Below, one piece after another: positions 1-13,224 of a stretch of 64,000 nt of DNA. Made by a program: the position numbers and the translations under genes. Each line of letters starts with the position of its first letter. Position 1 is the stretch's first letter. The notes beneath the pieces were generated by a model. That model searched no databases, had not been told where the DNA came from, and saw only the letters and a list, made by a program, of their open reading frames with translations. Source of the DNA: Osmia lignaria lignaria (lineage: Eukaryota; Arthropoda; Insecta; Hymenoptera; Megachilidae); NCBI RefSeq assembly GCF_051020975.1, contig NC_135044.1, positions 3,288,501 to 3,352,500 on the forward strand, in the 5' to 3' direction.

Positions 1-3000
1 ATGATACTCTATATAATTTGACCTTTTCTCTGAGATCGATTCCTACGAACACCTTTAGAAACGAGAAGATTTTCAAGGAAAAGCGTACAGTCGATATAAA
101 TGTCCTCGGATCAGATTTTCGATGGTGTTTACCGATGGAACGCTCGTTTATGGTTACCTTCTGGTTCCTCTTTTAGGAGATGGCTTTTCTGACCCGGTAG
201 ACACGTGGCTCTCGAAAATGAAGTGCTCGTTGGTTTCGTCGGAATTGACCTTTAGCCAGCTGAGCCTCGTGGATGAGTGCACTTCAGTTGGAAGCTTGTT
301 GCATGGCCGAATTTGGGCATGGAAGCTCTTTGGACGTTGTTAGGTCAATTTTAGAGGGACGTTTTCGTCCTGAAATGTTTCACGATGACGCGTTGCGTTG
401 TACAGGGTGTATAATGTTAAACCTAATTAGTATTTCATCTACTCGTTGAACACTCGTTGCTTTTTCCGTTTTAAACGTTCCTAGAAATGTTAAACGGTTC
501 TATAATTGAATCGGATAAAAGAGAATTTGTTCGGAAAACTTTGTCGGATTGCTTGCCAACAGCTGCGAAGTTTTTCCTGCCACCTGTTCTTAGTCACATG
601 TTTGACAAATCTCATGACCATGAATGATGCAAGCAATTGAAAGTTTATATAACCTTGCGATCAGAGAGCTTTCGGTTAAAAAGACAAAAGGCTTCAGTAA
701 TTTAATAGAATAGTTCCCTTTTATTTCGATGAGTATCAGAAAGCCTGGACGTTCTGCTGAATTTCTTCAACTTGATTCCTTTCAAAGGAAAAGCTAAGTC
801 GAAGTTAAGAAAAGAAAGAAATGGTCGATGGAAAAGTTGGCTTTATCGGAATGGCGTTTGTCGTTGAACGAGCGAAACGCGATGTCTAGGACACGTACCG
901 TACTAGCTGCGATTCTGCAAGCAAGAAACGCTCTTCTGACTGTGATACGCGCACAGATCCGACGACGGAAACGTTATTACAGCGAATAAAAGCGTCGCAT
1001 AGCCAAGAGGCGGTATATTTTTAGAGCCGGGCCCAGGATCCGGATGATAAAGCATTCTCGGAAATTTCATCCCTGTCCCTATTTATAAACTCGAGAGAGT
1101 AACGCTCAGGATTGTAAAAGCAAATGTTAAGCTCCCGCGAGGCTTTGGATGATCGATGGATCGATTGCAACGTGAAAATTTGCACAAACTTTGTTTGCAA
1201 TTCAATTCGTCATTTCATTGAGATAATATCGAAATAACCTTCGATGGTTAATTCCATAGTCGGTCTCCAGATAGACTCTGACGGAACGCTGTGCATCATG
1301 GACATGGACAACGGAATCCTAGACATTAATTAGTCAATAAAGTAGACGTGTCTCTGTGTAGTGCATGTTGTGTATACAAGGTGGACGAGTTCTACGATCG
1401 ATTTCTCCATCGAGGATTCGAGCTCGTTCACCTATTTCGATGCATCGCTTCAATTGATTCGTCGCATCGAAATGAAACACAAGCTGTGAAAGGAGAACAG
1501 TTTTGGATTATTCTTGCGTTAACATTGTCACAAACGATTGCAGTTTTGCATAGCCGAAATACCTTTTCGTTTCATAAATCAATTCTGCTAGGAAAAGGGT
1601 TATTATTACGCTTACTATTTATTTATTATTAGAATTATTGATCGGAACGTGTTACGTTAATGATGTATAATATTTTTGTTTTCATTTATAAAAAATAATT
1701 TTTCATTCTCGCGATTGCATCGAAAGTGCAACGACTCTCGCTACATTAGGCCTCGAAAGATCATCAAGTTGAGAAAGCACGCTCGTTCCAGTAGAATCAA
1801 TAAACGAAGCGGATTCTACATGCGATCGTCGATGCGGTAAACTTTGAAAAATGAGATTTCAACCGTGTTGAACTCGTGCCAAATGCTCGAGAGGGTACTT
1901 GGTCGTGTTGAGAAATTCGGAGGAATGAATGAGTCTTTGAATGAAACGCTCGTAAAACCAGCGATTTGCGTTTTATAAACATTGAAACAATCTTTTTGCA
2001 CGAAGCCATTGGTTCCAGATGTTACCAAAGAATCGCGAATTCAAGGACTCGATTAACTCGTTTAGACCAGACAATATGCAATATCCCATTTCGATAAGAT
2101 AAACTTCCACCGAAATGTTCAGAGACAAAGTATCCTTCCTGTAATTGCACTTTATAGAAAAATGATAGTTTAAAATAATAGAAATATGTATGCTATTACG
2201 CCTTCTTAATTACTACTGCAAATTTGAATATTTTCCTGCGCTTCTGTGTATTATCGTGTATTCCACGATATAATCATTCATGATAAATCCGGAATGATTT
2301 ATACATCGTTTGCTGTGTTTCAAATACCCGGAAAAATTACACTCGCCTCGAACGACTTAGTTTATCGTGGGATTTCGAGTCAGTTGATGGTGTTTCATCG
2401 GCAAGAACAGAGAGAGATTTATCAGGATACGAGGAAGCGGTAACAGAACAGTGACTTCTTGGATTCCAGATTAATGGATCGAAATAAGAGGGTCGTTTGC
2501 CCGAAAGCCGTTCGCTCGCGATCGTTGGTGCGAAACGTAGCAAGTGCACGGTGTCATCAAGTCAGTTTGACTTGCGTCATTCCACTTCGATTGTTATTTA
2601 AAGACTTTGCCTCGTTGCGCTCCTGAAATAACGACATACGAATTACGTGACGCGCGAACCGACCATCACAAATCTCCGTGAACTTTCGTCGTTGCTTTTC
2701 GATCGACGACCAATTCTGTCCGCTGTACTCTATAACTTCCCTAATCGAAACTAATAAAAATCTGAAAAATTCACTCGTTGCAGAGAATTTTCAAGTTTTC
2801 ATAACTCTTCAGACTGTTCTGATATCGCCTCTCGGTGTAGAATTATTCCGTAGGCAATTAAATCACGCTAGTTTCGCGATGATTTAATCACAGTCCCTTC
2901 CTAAATGTCTTCTCTCGGCGAGATTTCCGTCGTAAAAGCGCGACGATTTATGAAACGCTCCAATTGTATAAATTTCAACGAATTGCGGAATTTCTAAACA

Positions 3001-3614
3001 ATCATCTACCTAATTTCGTCGTAGAACAAAAGTTTATCAATTTCTTCTTGATGAACAAGCTTCCGTCGCATGATGAATAACGCAGACGTTTCTTGGAATC
3101 TTTTTCTCACTAGCAAACCCTTTCAAGCGGTGCTTTTTTTCCACTTTCGTCGCGGCTGGAAAAGAAGCGAAGTTCTGCAACGCCCTATGGCCACCTCGAT
3201 CGATTACCAGCGAAGGCAACGTGCTGCAAACACTTTATCGACCAGTGAACCGCGCCGCCCGTGGATAGTTTCCGTTCGTTCGTCCGATGGAAACGAACCG
3301 AAGCGAAACGTCCGAGAAGAAGGCTTTTCAAATGAAATAATGCGGCTTGGGAGTCGTATGGTACGCTGCTTAACCGTGGCTGAACCGCGGCTCTATATTT
3401 GTTAAGGGGGAGATAATTTGTTGTTGCTTTATCCTTTCTGTACCTCGATGAAGATTTTTCTCTCGGAACAATTTATTTTCCGACTGTAATAAGGGTGTAA
3501 CTTATGTTAGAGTAAAAAAGATAACAAAAAATGGGTTTTCCAAAGGTAGAGAATATAATATAAATGGTAGAAAATATAAATAATTTCTTCATTAGATTTA
3601 CTTCATTATCATTA

Positions 3615-3750
3615 TTAACCCATTAGCTACCGCGATCCCCAAATGGGGATTTGAATATATATATTTCTTTTATCACTTGCCATAGGATTATATTAAATAA
3701 AATGTTAAATAAAAATATCAAAAATAAAAATTTGGCAGTTAATGGGTTAA
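3615..3750. mobile_element. Short piggyBac-type MITE with TTAA ends
   Basis: A 136-bp AT-rich block begins and ends with TTAA. Reading inward, the left end is TTAACCCATTAGCTACC and the right end (reverse complement) is TTAACCCATTAACTGCC, so 15 of 17 positions agree. TTAA target duplications followed by CCC at the terminus are characteristic of the piggyBac superfamily. The interior has no open frame and contains a small palindrome (ATCCCC AAAT GGGGAT, 3635-3650). It is best read as a non-autonomous deletion derivative. The family assignment rests on termini only. Confidence 0.6.
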
Positions 3751-5189
3751 TGAGATTCGTTCGTACGTCGGTACTCTTGCAACTTTCATTCCCGACGTTC
3801 TTAAAGTATTAAGGAAACGAACAGATTACTTGGAATATATTTACGAGCAGAGTTGTGTGCTCGTGAGAATGGAAGTCTCATTTTACAATAGAGATCTGTT
3901 TTCTCAAGAGAAATCAACTCCTCCCCGAATGCACGATGATTACCGCGATATCCTGTATTATGGAAGAAAACAGACAGATTAGAGCTTGAATAATACGAAT
4001 TAATTTGTGTATTATTTTTAAATTGACCGGAAGTTTTCTTATCAGAGTGTTTCTTATACAAGTTCCTGCGGTGCAACGACATCAGCCAGTAACGATATCG
4101 CTGTTTCCTCATTTTTCTCTCCACAATGGCAACGATACTGTCTGACTGCGTCGAAATTGCAACCCCGTAGAGAGGAATTCCAAGTTCTTCACGGCAGGAG
4201 TGGCACTCGTGCTGTTCCAGCCTTCTTTCTTCGCGGTCCCTTCACGCGCGTCCTCTTTCCTACTTTTTTCCCTGCTCCCTTTTTCTTTTTTTTCTTCTTC
4301 TTTCTCCGCTCTCGACGAGGAGGCTTGGTATAGTTTCGTCGGAAAGTGCGCATACACATTGTAGTCGCGAGACGAGTGGCTGCTGTCTGGTTCGGTTCGT
4401 GGAAAGCTTTGGAAAATATCGTGCCCGTAATGCAACTGTAATGTTTGTAACGAGGAAACATCAGTTTCGCAAGTTTCCTGAGAAACTGAATCGATATTGC
4501 TCAATTCCTTCTTTTCTTTTATTAAAGGGCCATGTAAAATGCAAAAGGTTGCATTTCTTGGACATTTTGCAATTTCTGCTGATGCATTTATTATGTAAAA
4601 TTTGGTCATTTTATATGTAACACGGGGCTAATGGAAATTCTTAATAATGGAAAGCTTGAAAATTCTTTGAAATCAGTGAATTTTTCAGATTTTTATTAGT
4701 TTTGATAAGAGAAGTTGTAGAGTACAGCGGGCAGACTTGGTCGTCGATTGAAAAGGTATAATTAATTTCTAAAGGCACAGAAGCTGCTTAACCTTTTTAC
4801 TTCGGTTAAAAACTAGCTACAAGGATTTCGATCATTAAACAGAAACGGCTGAATTAAAAGATATCCGTGTCGTCGCAATTTTCACGATACTTGAACATTT
4901 TTCTTGTCTCTTTCGTTTAGTAATCTTGAAAGAGTAGTTTCGCTGTACGCAGAAGATGGAGAACCTTTTTGTCGACGTTGAAGTCCTCGAGGATTCTGTT
5001 TGCTAATGGATTTCTCGATAAAAACAGTAGAGTATAATATTTTACTTTCACGTCTAACGAATCGAGAGAAAAAAAAACGTGTGTATTTAGGTTACACCTT
5101 GTTAGAGTAGTCATATTATTTACTATGCAATTATCGTGTTTCGTTTTGCATGAATATTTTTATCGCTTTTCGTTCGAAGCGGATTGAAG

Positions 5190-5345
5190 TTCTGAACGGA
5201 TAAGTAGAATAGTCAATATTTGACGAGATAAGTAAAATAGAAACAGTGGGTGGTCAGACAAGTAGAGCAGGGACGCTAAATTGTCAGACAAAAATAATAT
5301 GAATAATACTCTGGAACAAATAGATAAAATTTCGGAGACGGCCAA
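5190..5345 (-). repeat. Degenerate minisatellite patch, reverse orientation
   Basis: Several diverged copies of a motif read on the minus strand as CTATTCTACTTGTCTGACCACC. On the plus strand they appear as AAGTAGAATAG near 5202, AAGTAAAATAG near 5231, GGTGGTCAGACAAGTAGAGC near 5250 and TTGTCAGACAAAAATAATAT near 5281. Spacing is irregular at roughly 25-35 bp. The same motif recurs in both orientations near 6.5, 20.2, 37.5, 59.6 and 61.0 kb. No coding function is apparent. Confidence 0.5.
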
Positions 5346-6469
5346 TCGATACTGGATTATCAGTGGAACAGCTGCATTTGCTTTATTGCATCGTGCAAAA
5401 TAAACCAACTAAAGCACCGTGTTCCATGAGCAGAATAGCTTTGTCACGGATACCTTGCTCATTTTTCGATCCAATATTGCGAATGCACACTCGGTCCGAT
5501 TCAGTTTCACCGAGCTCGAAAATGAAACCGAATATTCTCCTTCTCCGTTGGAACATTACCCTCGGCGGAGTAATTACAAATACTGGATATTTTAATAAAA
5601 ACAGGAAGAGTAGAACGGTCTTGTAATAACAGAGAGCATCGTCGAAGAGCGTTAAATGCATTCGAATCGAACGAAAAACGTTTAATTAAAGTCCCCTGAG
5701 GTACATAGGAAAGAATGTAGAGGATCGACGTGGATAATTGAAAAGATGGTCCACAGTGATTTCTTTAATTAAACGCGAATTTCGTATTATTTCTTTCGTC
5801 TCGAAGGAAGAGTGGAATTTGCAATGGCGGTTTTGTTACCGCATTACTTCATCAAAGTCTTCCGTTGAATCATGAATGAACTGGCAACTCGTTAATGAGG
5901 GACTTTCCAGGAAGGCAAGCAAGAAATTTCGAGCGTGAAATTCCACGGATAACAATCCTTCTTTTGATATCGCGTGCCAAGATGTCACGGGAATATTATC
6001 ACGGAAAGCTTTTCGGTGTTTCCAATTAAACGGAAGCACGAAATGATCGACCGGGTCATCCGGCACGACGTTGCATTATGCAGCCTCGTTTCTCGCGCCG
6101 TACGATGCTCCACAACGCTTGACAGACGTTGATTCGATTAAGATTCGTTCACCGACGTATTTTCGGCGGCAGCCGTCTCCTGGCCCGCTTTGACGCATGG
6201 TTTATTAAGCTTGGATCTAAATCGGACCTTTCTTATTCCAGATGGTCGGCGATCAAATAAAAATCGCGTTTATTTCTTCACCTTCCATGCTTGTTTGACA
6301 GCTTGACAATTTGATTGGACAACTTTGATAGATTATTGGTTTACGTCTTTTTTTTTTCAATTTGCGAGTGGTATTTTATGGGGGACAATTTTCCAATCGA
6401 CGCTTTAGAATTTAACTGAAATTCAAAGTCAGAGATTTATCTTTTATTTTCCTTATTTTTAGTATCGTT

Positions 6470-6800
6470 ACTGGTCTGCCCTATTCTACTTGTCCGACCA
6501 CCTACTGTTTTATCATACGTATTTCTCTTACATTCCGTAGTCCCAATTATCTGCCCACTCATGGTATTACCCGCTTGCAAAACCACTTACGATCTTCTTT
6601 TAATGGTCTGACCACCTATGGTCCTATTCCACTTGCCCAGCCACCTACAGTTCCCTTCCAATCCTCTGACCACTTATGGGCCTATTCTACTTTCTCCCCA
6701 TCTATGGTGCTAATCTACTTGCCTAACCATCCGTGTAATCATATTCCACCCTGCCGGTAATACACGATCCTATTTCACTTTCTGGAGCACTTATGGTCTC
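6470..6800 (+). repeat. Degenerate minisatellite patch, main array
   Basis: This is the densest patch of the dispersed motif. Readable copies include GTCTGCCCTATTCTACTTGT near 6474, GTCTGACCACCTATGGTCC near 6605, TATTCCACTTGCCCAGCCACC near 6625, CTGACCACTTATGGGCC near 6664, TATTCTACTTTCTCCCCATC near 6683, and TAATCTACTTGCCTAACCATC near 6712. Units are about 30-35 bp and heavily diverged. Open frames across it are by-products of the repeat and are not proposed as genes. Confidence 0.6.
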
Positions 6801-9800
6801 CGTGAATAATGTTAGCAACCTCACCATCGGCGGATGCATCCTTAACTTTGCGTCATAAAAATTGATCGAACCGGAAATATTTGTTCCGTGGTGACAAAGG
6901 ATCGATGAATTTTTACGAGCTCGTTCTACTGAATAACAGGCACCGTTGAAAATAATGACGCAATTTGGTTAGAGGCGGGCCAGGCTGCCTCGTTGCTTCA
7001 TAAAGCGCAAGTGAGAAGGGGCTTCGTTTTATGTCCGCCGTGTCACTTAATTAAGTTAATGGACGCTGATTATGCACGGTTTGACGGGAATACTTCTCAT
7101 CTCGACCGAGTCATCGATCGACCTGTTACTTCCGCTTGATTTGCAACTTTGCTGACCGTGAGAGCTTTTCTAGGGCGTTAGTTCAAATTAGGTGAAAGTT
7201 CGACCATACTGTCCCCTTATTATTTTATTGTCTAATTGAGCGGCTTAATTGGCCGCATGATTAAACGCGACACGCCGATGTGAGAATCGTGTCACTGGAG
7301 GATTAATGATGCGTGTTAAATATCATCTCTTGTTAGCATTTTCAGTAATAATGAACGCAGCATCTAATTATTACGTTATGGAATTTCGAATAATTAACAT
7401 ATCTGTTTTATTATTAATATTAATAAAATGTCGAGAAATGTTGCAATTAACTTTATTTTGTCAATTGGCCAATAAACGTCGAATCGAATCGCGCTGCTAC
7501 CGACAGATCGATATCTTTTGATAGATTAATCCGTTCATCCATAAACGTAACGAGAATAGTATACTTTATTCAGATTCGATCGGCGTGTGCGCACAAGTAC
7601 GTGCTTCCTGTAACCGTTCTTTACACACTCTATAAGAGCTGGCTAAGCTCTTTTATTGTAACAGCTTTTCATCCGTAGAAATCGGTACGTAGAAATCGAA
7701 TCAACCTTTGATAACACTCGAATTCACGGCCGATGAATCTGCGAAATCCTAGCTTCGAACGTGTCTTTTCTACAAAATTCACGCAAGAACGATCTTCTCG
7801 CGGGTTGAAAAAGGGTGAAATTGGGGTTCGCGCCGCTCGCGGTAAATTCAAATCAGCTCGAAATTAAATTGCAAATTTACCAGAACGCTGGTCGCGTATC
7901 GACAGGCGGAAACTTTAAACGACCGGGAAATATTAATACCCTGATATGCTCCGGCGAATAGTTAGCTTCCATGGCACGAGTTGCCGAAGATTCGTCTCGA
8001 CCGGAAACTCGTACGGAACGTTTCCAAATTAAATAATCAAGCCACGTTAGAGTGCTTTCAGCGTGTTAAAACATGGAAAATTATGGAGATAGAAGTAAGT
8101 ACGAGCATAATGATAAAACAACCAAAATTTTATTATACTCAAAATGAAACAAAGTCGCTAATTATTAGAAACAGATACTCGTATGGATAGACGGTCGAGA
8201 AACAGATGAAATATATTCTCGAAACATCGATATGCAAATACAAAAGTTTGCAACTTGGAAGCACAAGGATCCATAGGAGTTTCCTTATAGTTCGCTGCAC
8301 AGGAACGGAAACTAAATCTAACTTACAATTAATACAATCTGATTTATAAGTCAAGCTTCGTTCCAAGTTTAATCATTGGAATTAGGAAACGTACTATTTC
8401 AATCGAGACAAACTCCCACGCGAAATTAATTTCAAAAATCCCTCGCTTTTCCTTACATCCGATACGTTTTATAAAATCGAAATAAAATTTTCCCACGAAT
8501 ATTTTCGTCGTCGATTAATTGAAATTGTTATTTACCGTTGGAACACGTAACATTCGAGGCTGCAAGCGATTCGCGGTATTAGAACGCATTAATTAGGTGC
8601 CACTGATCCTTGATAGTGGCGAACGTTAATTAGAGCAAATTCCTGTAGCGGCAGATGCTCGCTAAATTGCACATTCGAAATTCCATAGAACCGAACTTCC
8701 ATACGGAGATTGAAATCGGTATCTTTCCAGATGGTGTTTGCTCGAAATTGCCTCCACTATGGTGAACAATAGAAACGGTGATATTTGATCGGTTTAATTG
8801 TTGCGGTACTTGCTTCGTGAACCTTTGTTCACCAGTTGCAATGATATTTTAACTTGTAGAATTATATTTATTTAACTGTTAAGATAGAAGAGATGGAAAA
8901 AGGTGTTTCCAATGAAAATTGAATTCTTTCGATAGCAAGGACGTCTATAGATTCAATGACCCGAATGGCTCGAAAAAAACCTCTATTTCCAATTGACAAT
9001 CGTCGATTTCCTATTGATCGGATGGAACATATTACAGAGGCGAGGTCTGTTATCTAATCACGAGACTCGGTCAGAGGCATCTGTTGTTACAGCAACACCT
9101 GTGTTGCGTGCTATCGCTTGAAATTCCGTTGCCCTTACTTCCGGTTCCTCGTCTACGGCTACTTTACGATCGTGACTGCCGTTATCTACCCCTGGAACAA
9201 TGCTCTCTTTATTGTCCATGAATGGCTGAAAAGGATTTTATTTCGATAGTTCGAACGGAACGAGCCGGTCGATCGAAAAAAGCAGAGATTTGAAATTTTT
9301 TGAAAATTCCCAAGTCACGTATGTATGGGACATGTGCATTCATCAACGTATCGAATCTTTATTATACCGAAACGTGACACGGGCACGAAAGCAATGATAC
9401 CTAATTAGTAGTTCTGAAAGCCAGTGGAATGTGCTCATTAGCCGTATTACCGGCACGTTTCGTTCTTTGCCAAACCTTGTGTTCGTAGCTCTGTCACGGA
9501 TCTTTGAGCGCCGAGTTCAAGGAATTGTTCCATTTCCAACGGTGGAAAGTTAATCTCTACAGAGCTTCAAACAGCATACTTGAGGATATAAATCTTCTTT
9601 GCGAGAAATTTGAACTCGTTCATTAGGTTTCCTTCAACCACCATACCTACCTCTTTATTGTAAGTCACATCGAGGCACTAATTATTATCTTAAGGTTAAT
9701 TTTTAAATCTAATTATAAACTTTCGATGTTCTGTTTCGAAATTCTTCTTACCTTCATTTGTTTACGAAAGCTACGAAATTGTATTGCAAAGGATCATTCG

Positions 9801-12709
9801 TACTTTTCAAGTCTATTTACAAAGAAGGTGAAACGTGAAAGTTGCTAATGACTGCGGATCAACGTCTCTCGAAACCGCTCGAAAACGAAGGCCGCGCTTT
9901 AAGCTTTTTAATTAATGGACAACGAACGAATAAACCGGGTGTACCGGCACGCTTGTCCTTCGCGTTTACGTGTCCCAGTTCCATAATGCCTTGCAAGAGC
10001 ACCCTCCAAGAATACTCTTGCCATTGGCTTCGAGGCGAATCAAAGCGGCGCCGATTCTCTGGTTCAACGATTAATTTGTCACCCATGGCTACGAACGAGC
10101 CTCCTTAGGAGGCTGAGGCTTCTAACGACTTGAATTTTCGCGTCAGATTCCTTACCGGAGGATCCTTATTTTAATCTGTAAATTTCAATTGTTAGGGTAG
10201 CATTAAAGTTTTCAAAAATAGTCTGACCATCTCGTCCAACATACTATCCTTTCTTCCAAAGGAATAGAAACGAAATTGTTCTATAAAGGAATGAATCGAT
10301 CAGTTCAGTTGAAGATCAGAAAGGAGGTGTAGAAACATCTGTTACCGATAAAGTCTGATCAAAGACGGTCCGTGGCGAGCTTTCCACGAGCCATTTAACG
10401 AAGTTGCTCGAGTATAAGCTGGAACACTTGAGCAAATACACGGGAACCTATTTTGGTGACGGGATAGGCTCGAAAGCAAACGAGCGACACGCTTTGGTAG
10501 TACCCGGACGCTAATGCGTACGGCTTCGTCGTGACAATATTATAAACAGAGGAGAAGCATTCCTGCGCGTAACCGTTTTTCCGGGGCTTTGCTGCGAAGC
10601 CGTGCGCGATAAAAGGTGAGGAAATTGTCTCGGTGAATGCGGGGCTTCTTTCGTTACGCTCATCTTTTCTTCCTTTGTCGAACACCGTATGTCGTATTCG
10701 ACGATAGGAAGATTTCTATTCTATTCTTAACGTTGATTTCTATAGAAAAATCAAAAGTGACGATATTTTGTATGATTAATAGAACTTTTTAAACACCAAA
10801 GAGATGGCTACAGTAGGGAAAAAATTGAGAGCTTTTATTTCAATAAAACACTTGTGGATGCGTACCATTACCATTTTTTATTTCCTCCGCCATAGTAAAG
10901 TTATGGCGTTTTTTTAAACGAAAGTATATATTCTTGATTCATATAACGATTCACTATTTGTTTTGATATTCTACACGAGACATGCGAAAGGGAAGGAATA
11001 AAATGGTCGCTTCTAACTACGGGCGCGAACAACGTCATAGAATCATGGAAATGAAATTCGTGTTTGCCTTCAATTCACGGAACGTAAATGAGGAATAATG
11101 GATGAACAGACGGCCAGCCCGCTGGTCTTTTTCGTTTCCACAGGCTGAATAAAAAAAATACAGTTAGCTATTTCGAAATGGCTGGCACGATTCAAACCGG
11201 GCGCAATTTGCGCCGCTGCCGATTGCTAACCGCACGCGAATTTCGAACGCGATGGAATTGACGAAAAATTGGAACGCGATCGTGCCTCGTCTTCTTTATT
11301 TCGTCCCCGCTGTGAATTCTCATATCGGGAGAATATTTTCACAATCGGGAATTCGTTTGAAAAATTCAGGAACATTAGGGACGACATTGCACTCGGTTGC
11401 AAGATAAAAGCTCGTAACGAAGTTACAGCAGACGAAGTTCTTCTTTTCTCAGCTTTGTTAAACCACCGTGAAACAACGTGTTCTGTTTCCAACGACATCT
11501 ACTTCTCTGTAGATTTAGGAAGAAAAAAGTTCGAGCAGACGTCCTCTAGTCCAAACTGTCTACATTCCTTGCTTTAAAGAGGTTCGTGTAGTTTTATAAG
11601 ATCGCGTGAGCTTTTGTACGCTTCCAATGGATATATGAGAGGTCGTATTTTGCAAGAAAGTAATCTAGGAAGTTTTCCAGGAAGTTTTCCTATAGTTGTA
11701 TATCTTGAAAGAAATCAGGGAAAACGTGAAAATCTTATCGGTCGTAAAATAGAACACCAAAAATATGGCAGTGATAAAGGAAAATTGATTAATGACTCGA
11801 TCGAATGAAACTTGTGTTAGTGGTATTTTATACGCAATCAGAATCGATCATTTCCTAAGAGGCAAAGAGGAAATCCGGACATTAAAGAATTAATGTGTAC
11901 AACGAGGCAGAATTCTCCGATCGTTTCGAAGAAACAAGCAGGGAATGTTTTATCCGCATTGTGACCGTCCCGTGTTGCGTCTACTTTTCCATCGAGAACG
12001 AAAATAACTTTCCTCGTCGAGAAAATGCAAATGCTGCTATGTGGAAGCTTAAAACTTTTGCATGTAGAAATTTCGTATCAGACAGCGACGCGACTTTCCA
12101 GTCTATCATTTTCATCCACTAACAAATAAATGTCGACAGATTTATGATCTTCTATCGGAATGATAGTTATTGTAATTTAATTATGAATAAACAGGGTGTC
12201 GCACGTACCAAAGGTTAGAAGTCTTGACATTTCCGAGCGAACAACGTTGGCGAACTCGTTCAATTATTTACCAGGATGTGCGAACGTGTCGAATCCAGAT
12301 ACAAAGCTAAGTAAAACGGGGTTGTATGTAAATAGCAACCTATTCAAACTTCGTGGGTGTTCTGGTCGAACGAGCGATGCTTATTGAGCAGCTTTTCAAC
12401 AGCAACACATTCGGGAAACGCGTGTGAAAGGTAGAGGAATTGAAGTTGGAAAAATGTTTGCGGTATTCACGAACTGGGTTCGAGGTCGTTTATTCATAGA
12501 AATTGGTAATTTCGTTAATTATAAATAGAGTTAGTCTCTAGTTTTCAAAGAAGATTATCATTAATCTAAATAAGTCTCCTTCTTCCAAAGTTTCTACTCT
12601 AAATTATTTCAACCACCATTCGAACCTTAGAAGACCGAAAATTCATCTTCGTTAATCTTCTCTGCAAGGATGAAAGTAAATAAATCCACTGGTATCGTGT
12701 TTGTTCCAG

Positions 12710-13224
12710 GAAATGGCCACGTGACGCGACAGAAGAAGAGAACCCGGCCGCAAGATGAACACGAACGGCAATGTCGGCTCTCAGGAGGGTGGGAACGGTA
12801 CCGATTACGGTTCCAGCGAGGAGACGGCAGCCCTGCTAAGCAGGGCGCCACCCCCTCCGGTCGTGGTTGCCGCGGCGTCTCAGGGCAAGCCGGTGCTCAC
12901 GCGACAGGATCGAGCAACCTTTCTGGTTGCCTCGCCCCAGTTGTCCGTCTCGGGCCTCGGCGGCTCCGAGGAGAGCGGCACCACCGAGGATCCGGCGACC
13001 AGATCGGTACCGGACATCGAGCTACATTGCAGACTCGACGGTGAGGTCCAGCCTCAATTACAGCCGCTACAACCGCAACCTCAGCCGCAAACGCAAGTCC
13101 AACAACCGATTGTACCCGCTGGTTATCGGTCCAGGCAAACTTCCCACCAGCACAGGTGTCGTTGCGATCGCAGGGACTCTTTGGCGCCATCCTCGGCGCT
13201 GCACCTGGCAAGGAGCGTCTCTAG
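12710..13224 (+). CDS. SK: SK-type Ca2+-activated K+ channel, first coding exon (long N-terminus)
   Basis: The exon starts after a pyrimidine-ending acceptor (TTTGTTCCAG, ending 12709) and ends at a consensus donor (CTAG/GTAAGT, intron from 13225). Translation is placed at the ATG at 12755: it has a good context (CAAG before ATG) and an in-frame TGA at 12722 inside the same exon, so 12710-12754 is 5' UTR. It encodes 156 codons plus two bases. Visible motifs are SSEET (residues 20-24), KPVLTRQDR (45-53), GSEES (70-74), SVPDIELH (84-91), a Q/P-rich tract (99-118), RCRC (134-137) and RSVSR (153-157, last codon split). From knowledge of the family, the same order of motifs occurs in the long N-terminal cytosolic extension of insect SK channels. 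These are voltage-independent, calmodulin-gated K+ channels that set after-hyperpolarisation in neurons and muscle. The assignment rests on recognition, not alignment. RRDS and RSVSRES look like basophilic kinase sites (inference). Confidence 0.72.
12722..12757 (+). promoter_or_regulatory. Start-defining 5' UTR segment: in-frame stop then initiator ATG
   Basis: TGA at 12722-12724 is in frame with the ATG at 12755, eleven codons upstream. It excludes N-terminal extension in this reading frame within the exon. The bases before the ATG (CGCAAG) give a favourable insect initiation context. Confidence 0.7.

Larger units (their letters stand above)
1..12709. other. Upstream non-coding region (5' flank or 5' intron of the SK-like gene)
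   Basis: I see no convincing protein-coding exon here. Open frames are all under about 170 codons, lack recognisable domains and overlap frames on the opposite strand. Because the first coding exon is preceded by a good 3' splice site at 12707-12709, at least one non-coding first exon probably lies in this stretch or further upstream, but I cannot place it. The region holds a TTAA-flanked MITE near 3.6 kb, minisatellite patches near 5.2 and 6.6 kb, and a polypyrimidine run near 4.27 kb. The rest is AT-rich, CpG-containing sequence in which I see no further structure. Confidence 0.6.

Noticed and set aside
3070..3405. 111-codon plus-strand open frame
   Set aside because: Composition matches flanking non-coding DNA, an opposing frame overlaps it, and no domain is recognisable.
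4109..4609. 166-codon minus-strand frame, lysine/glutamate-rich
   Set aside because: The charged stretch is produced by a polypyrimidine run (about 4260-4310) on the opposite strand; no other support.
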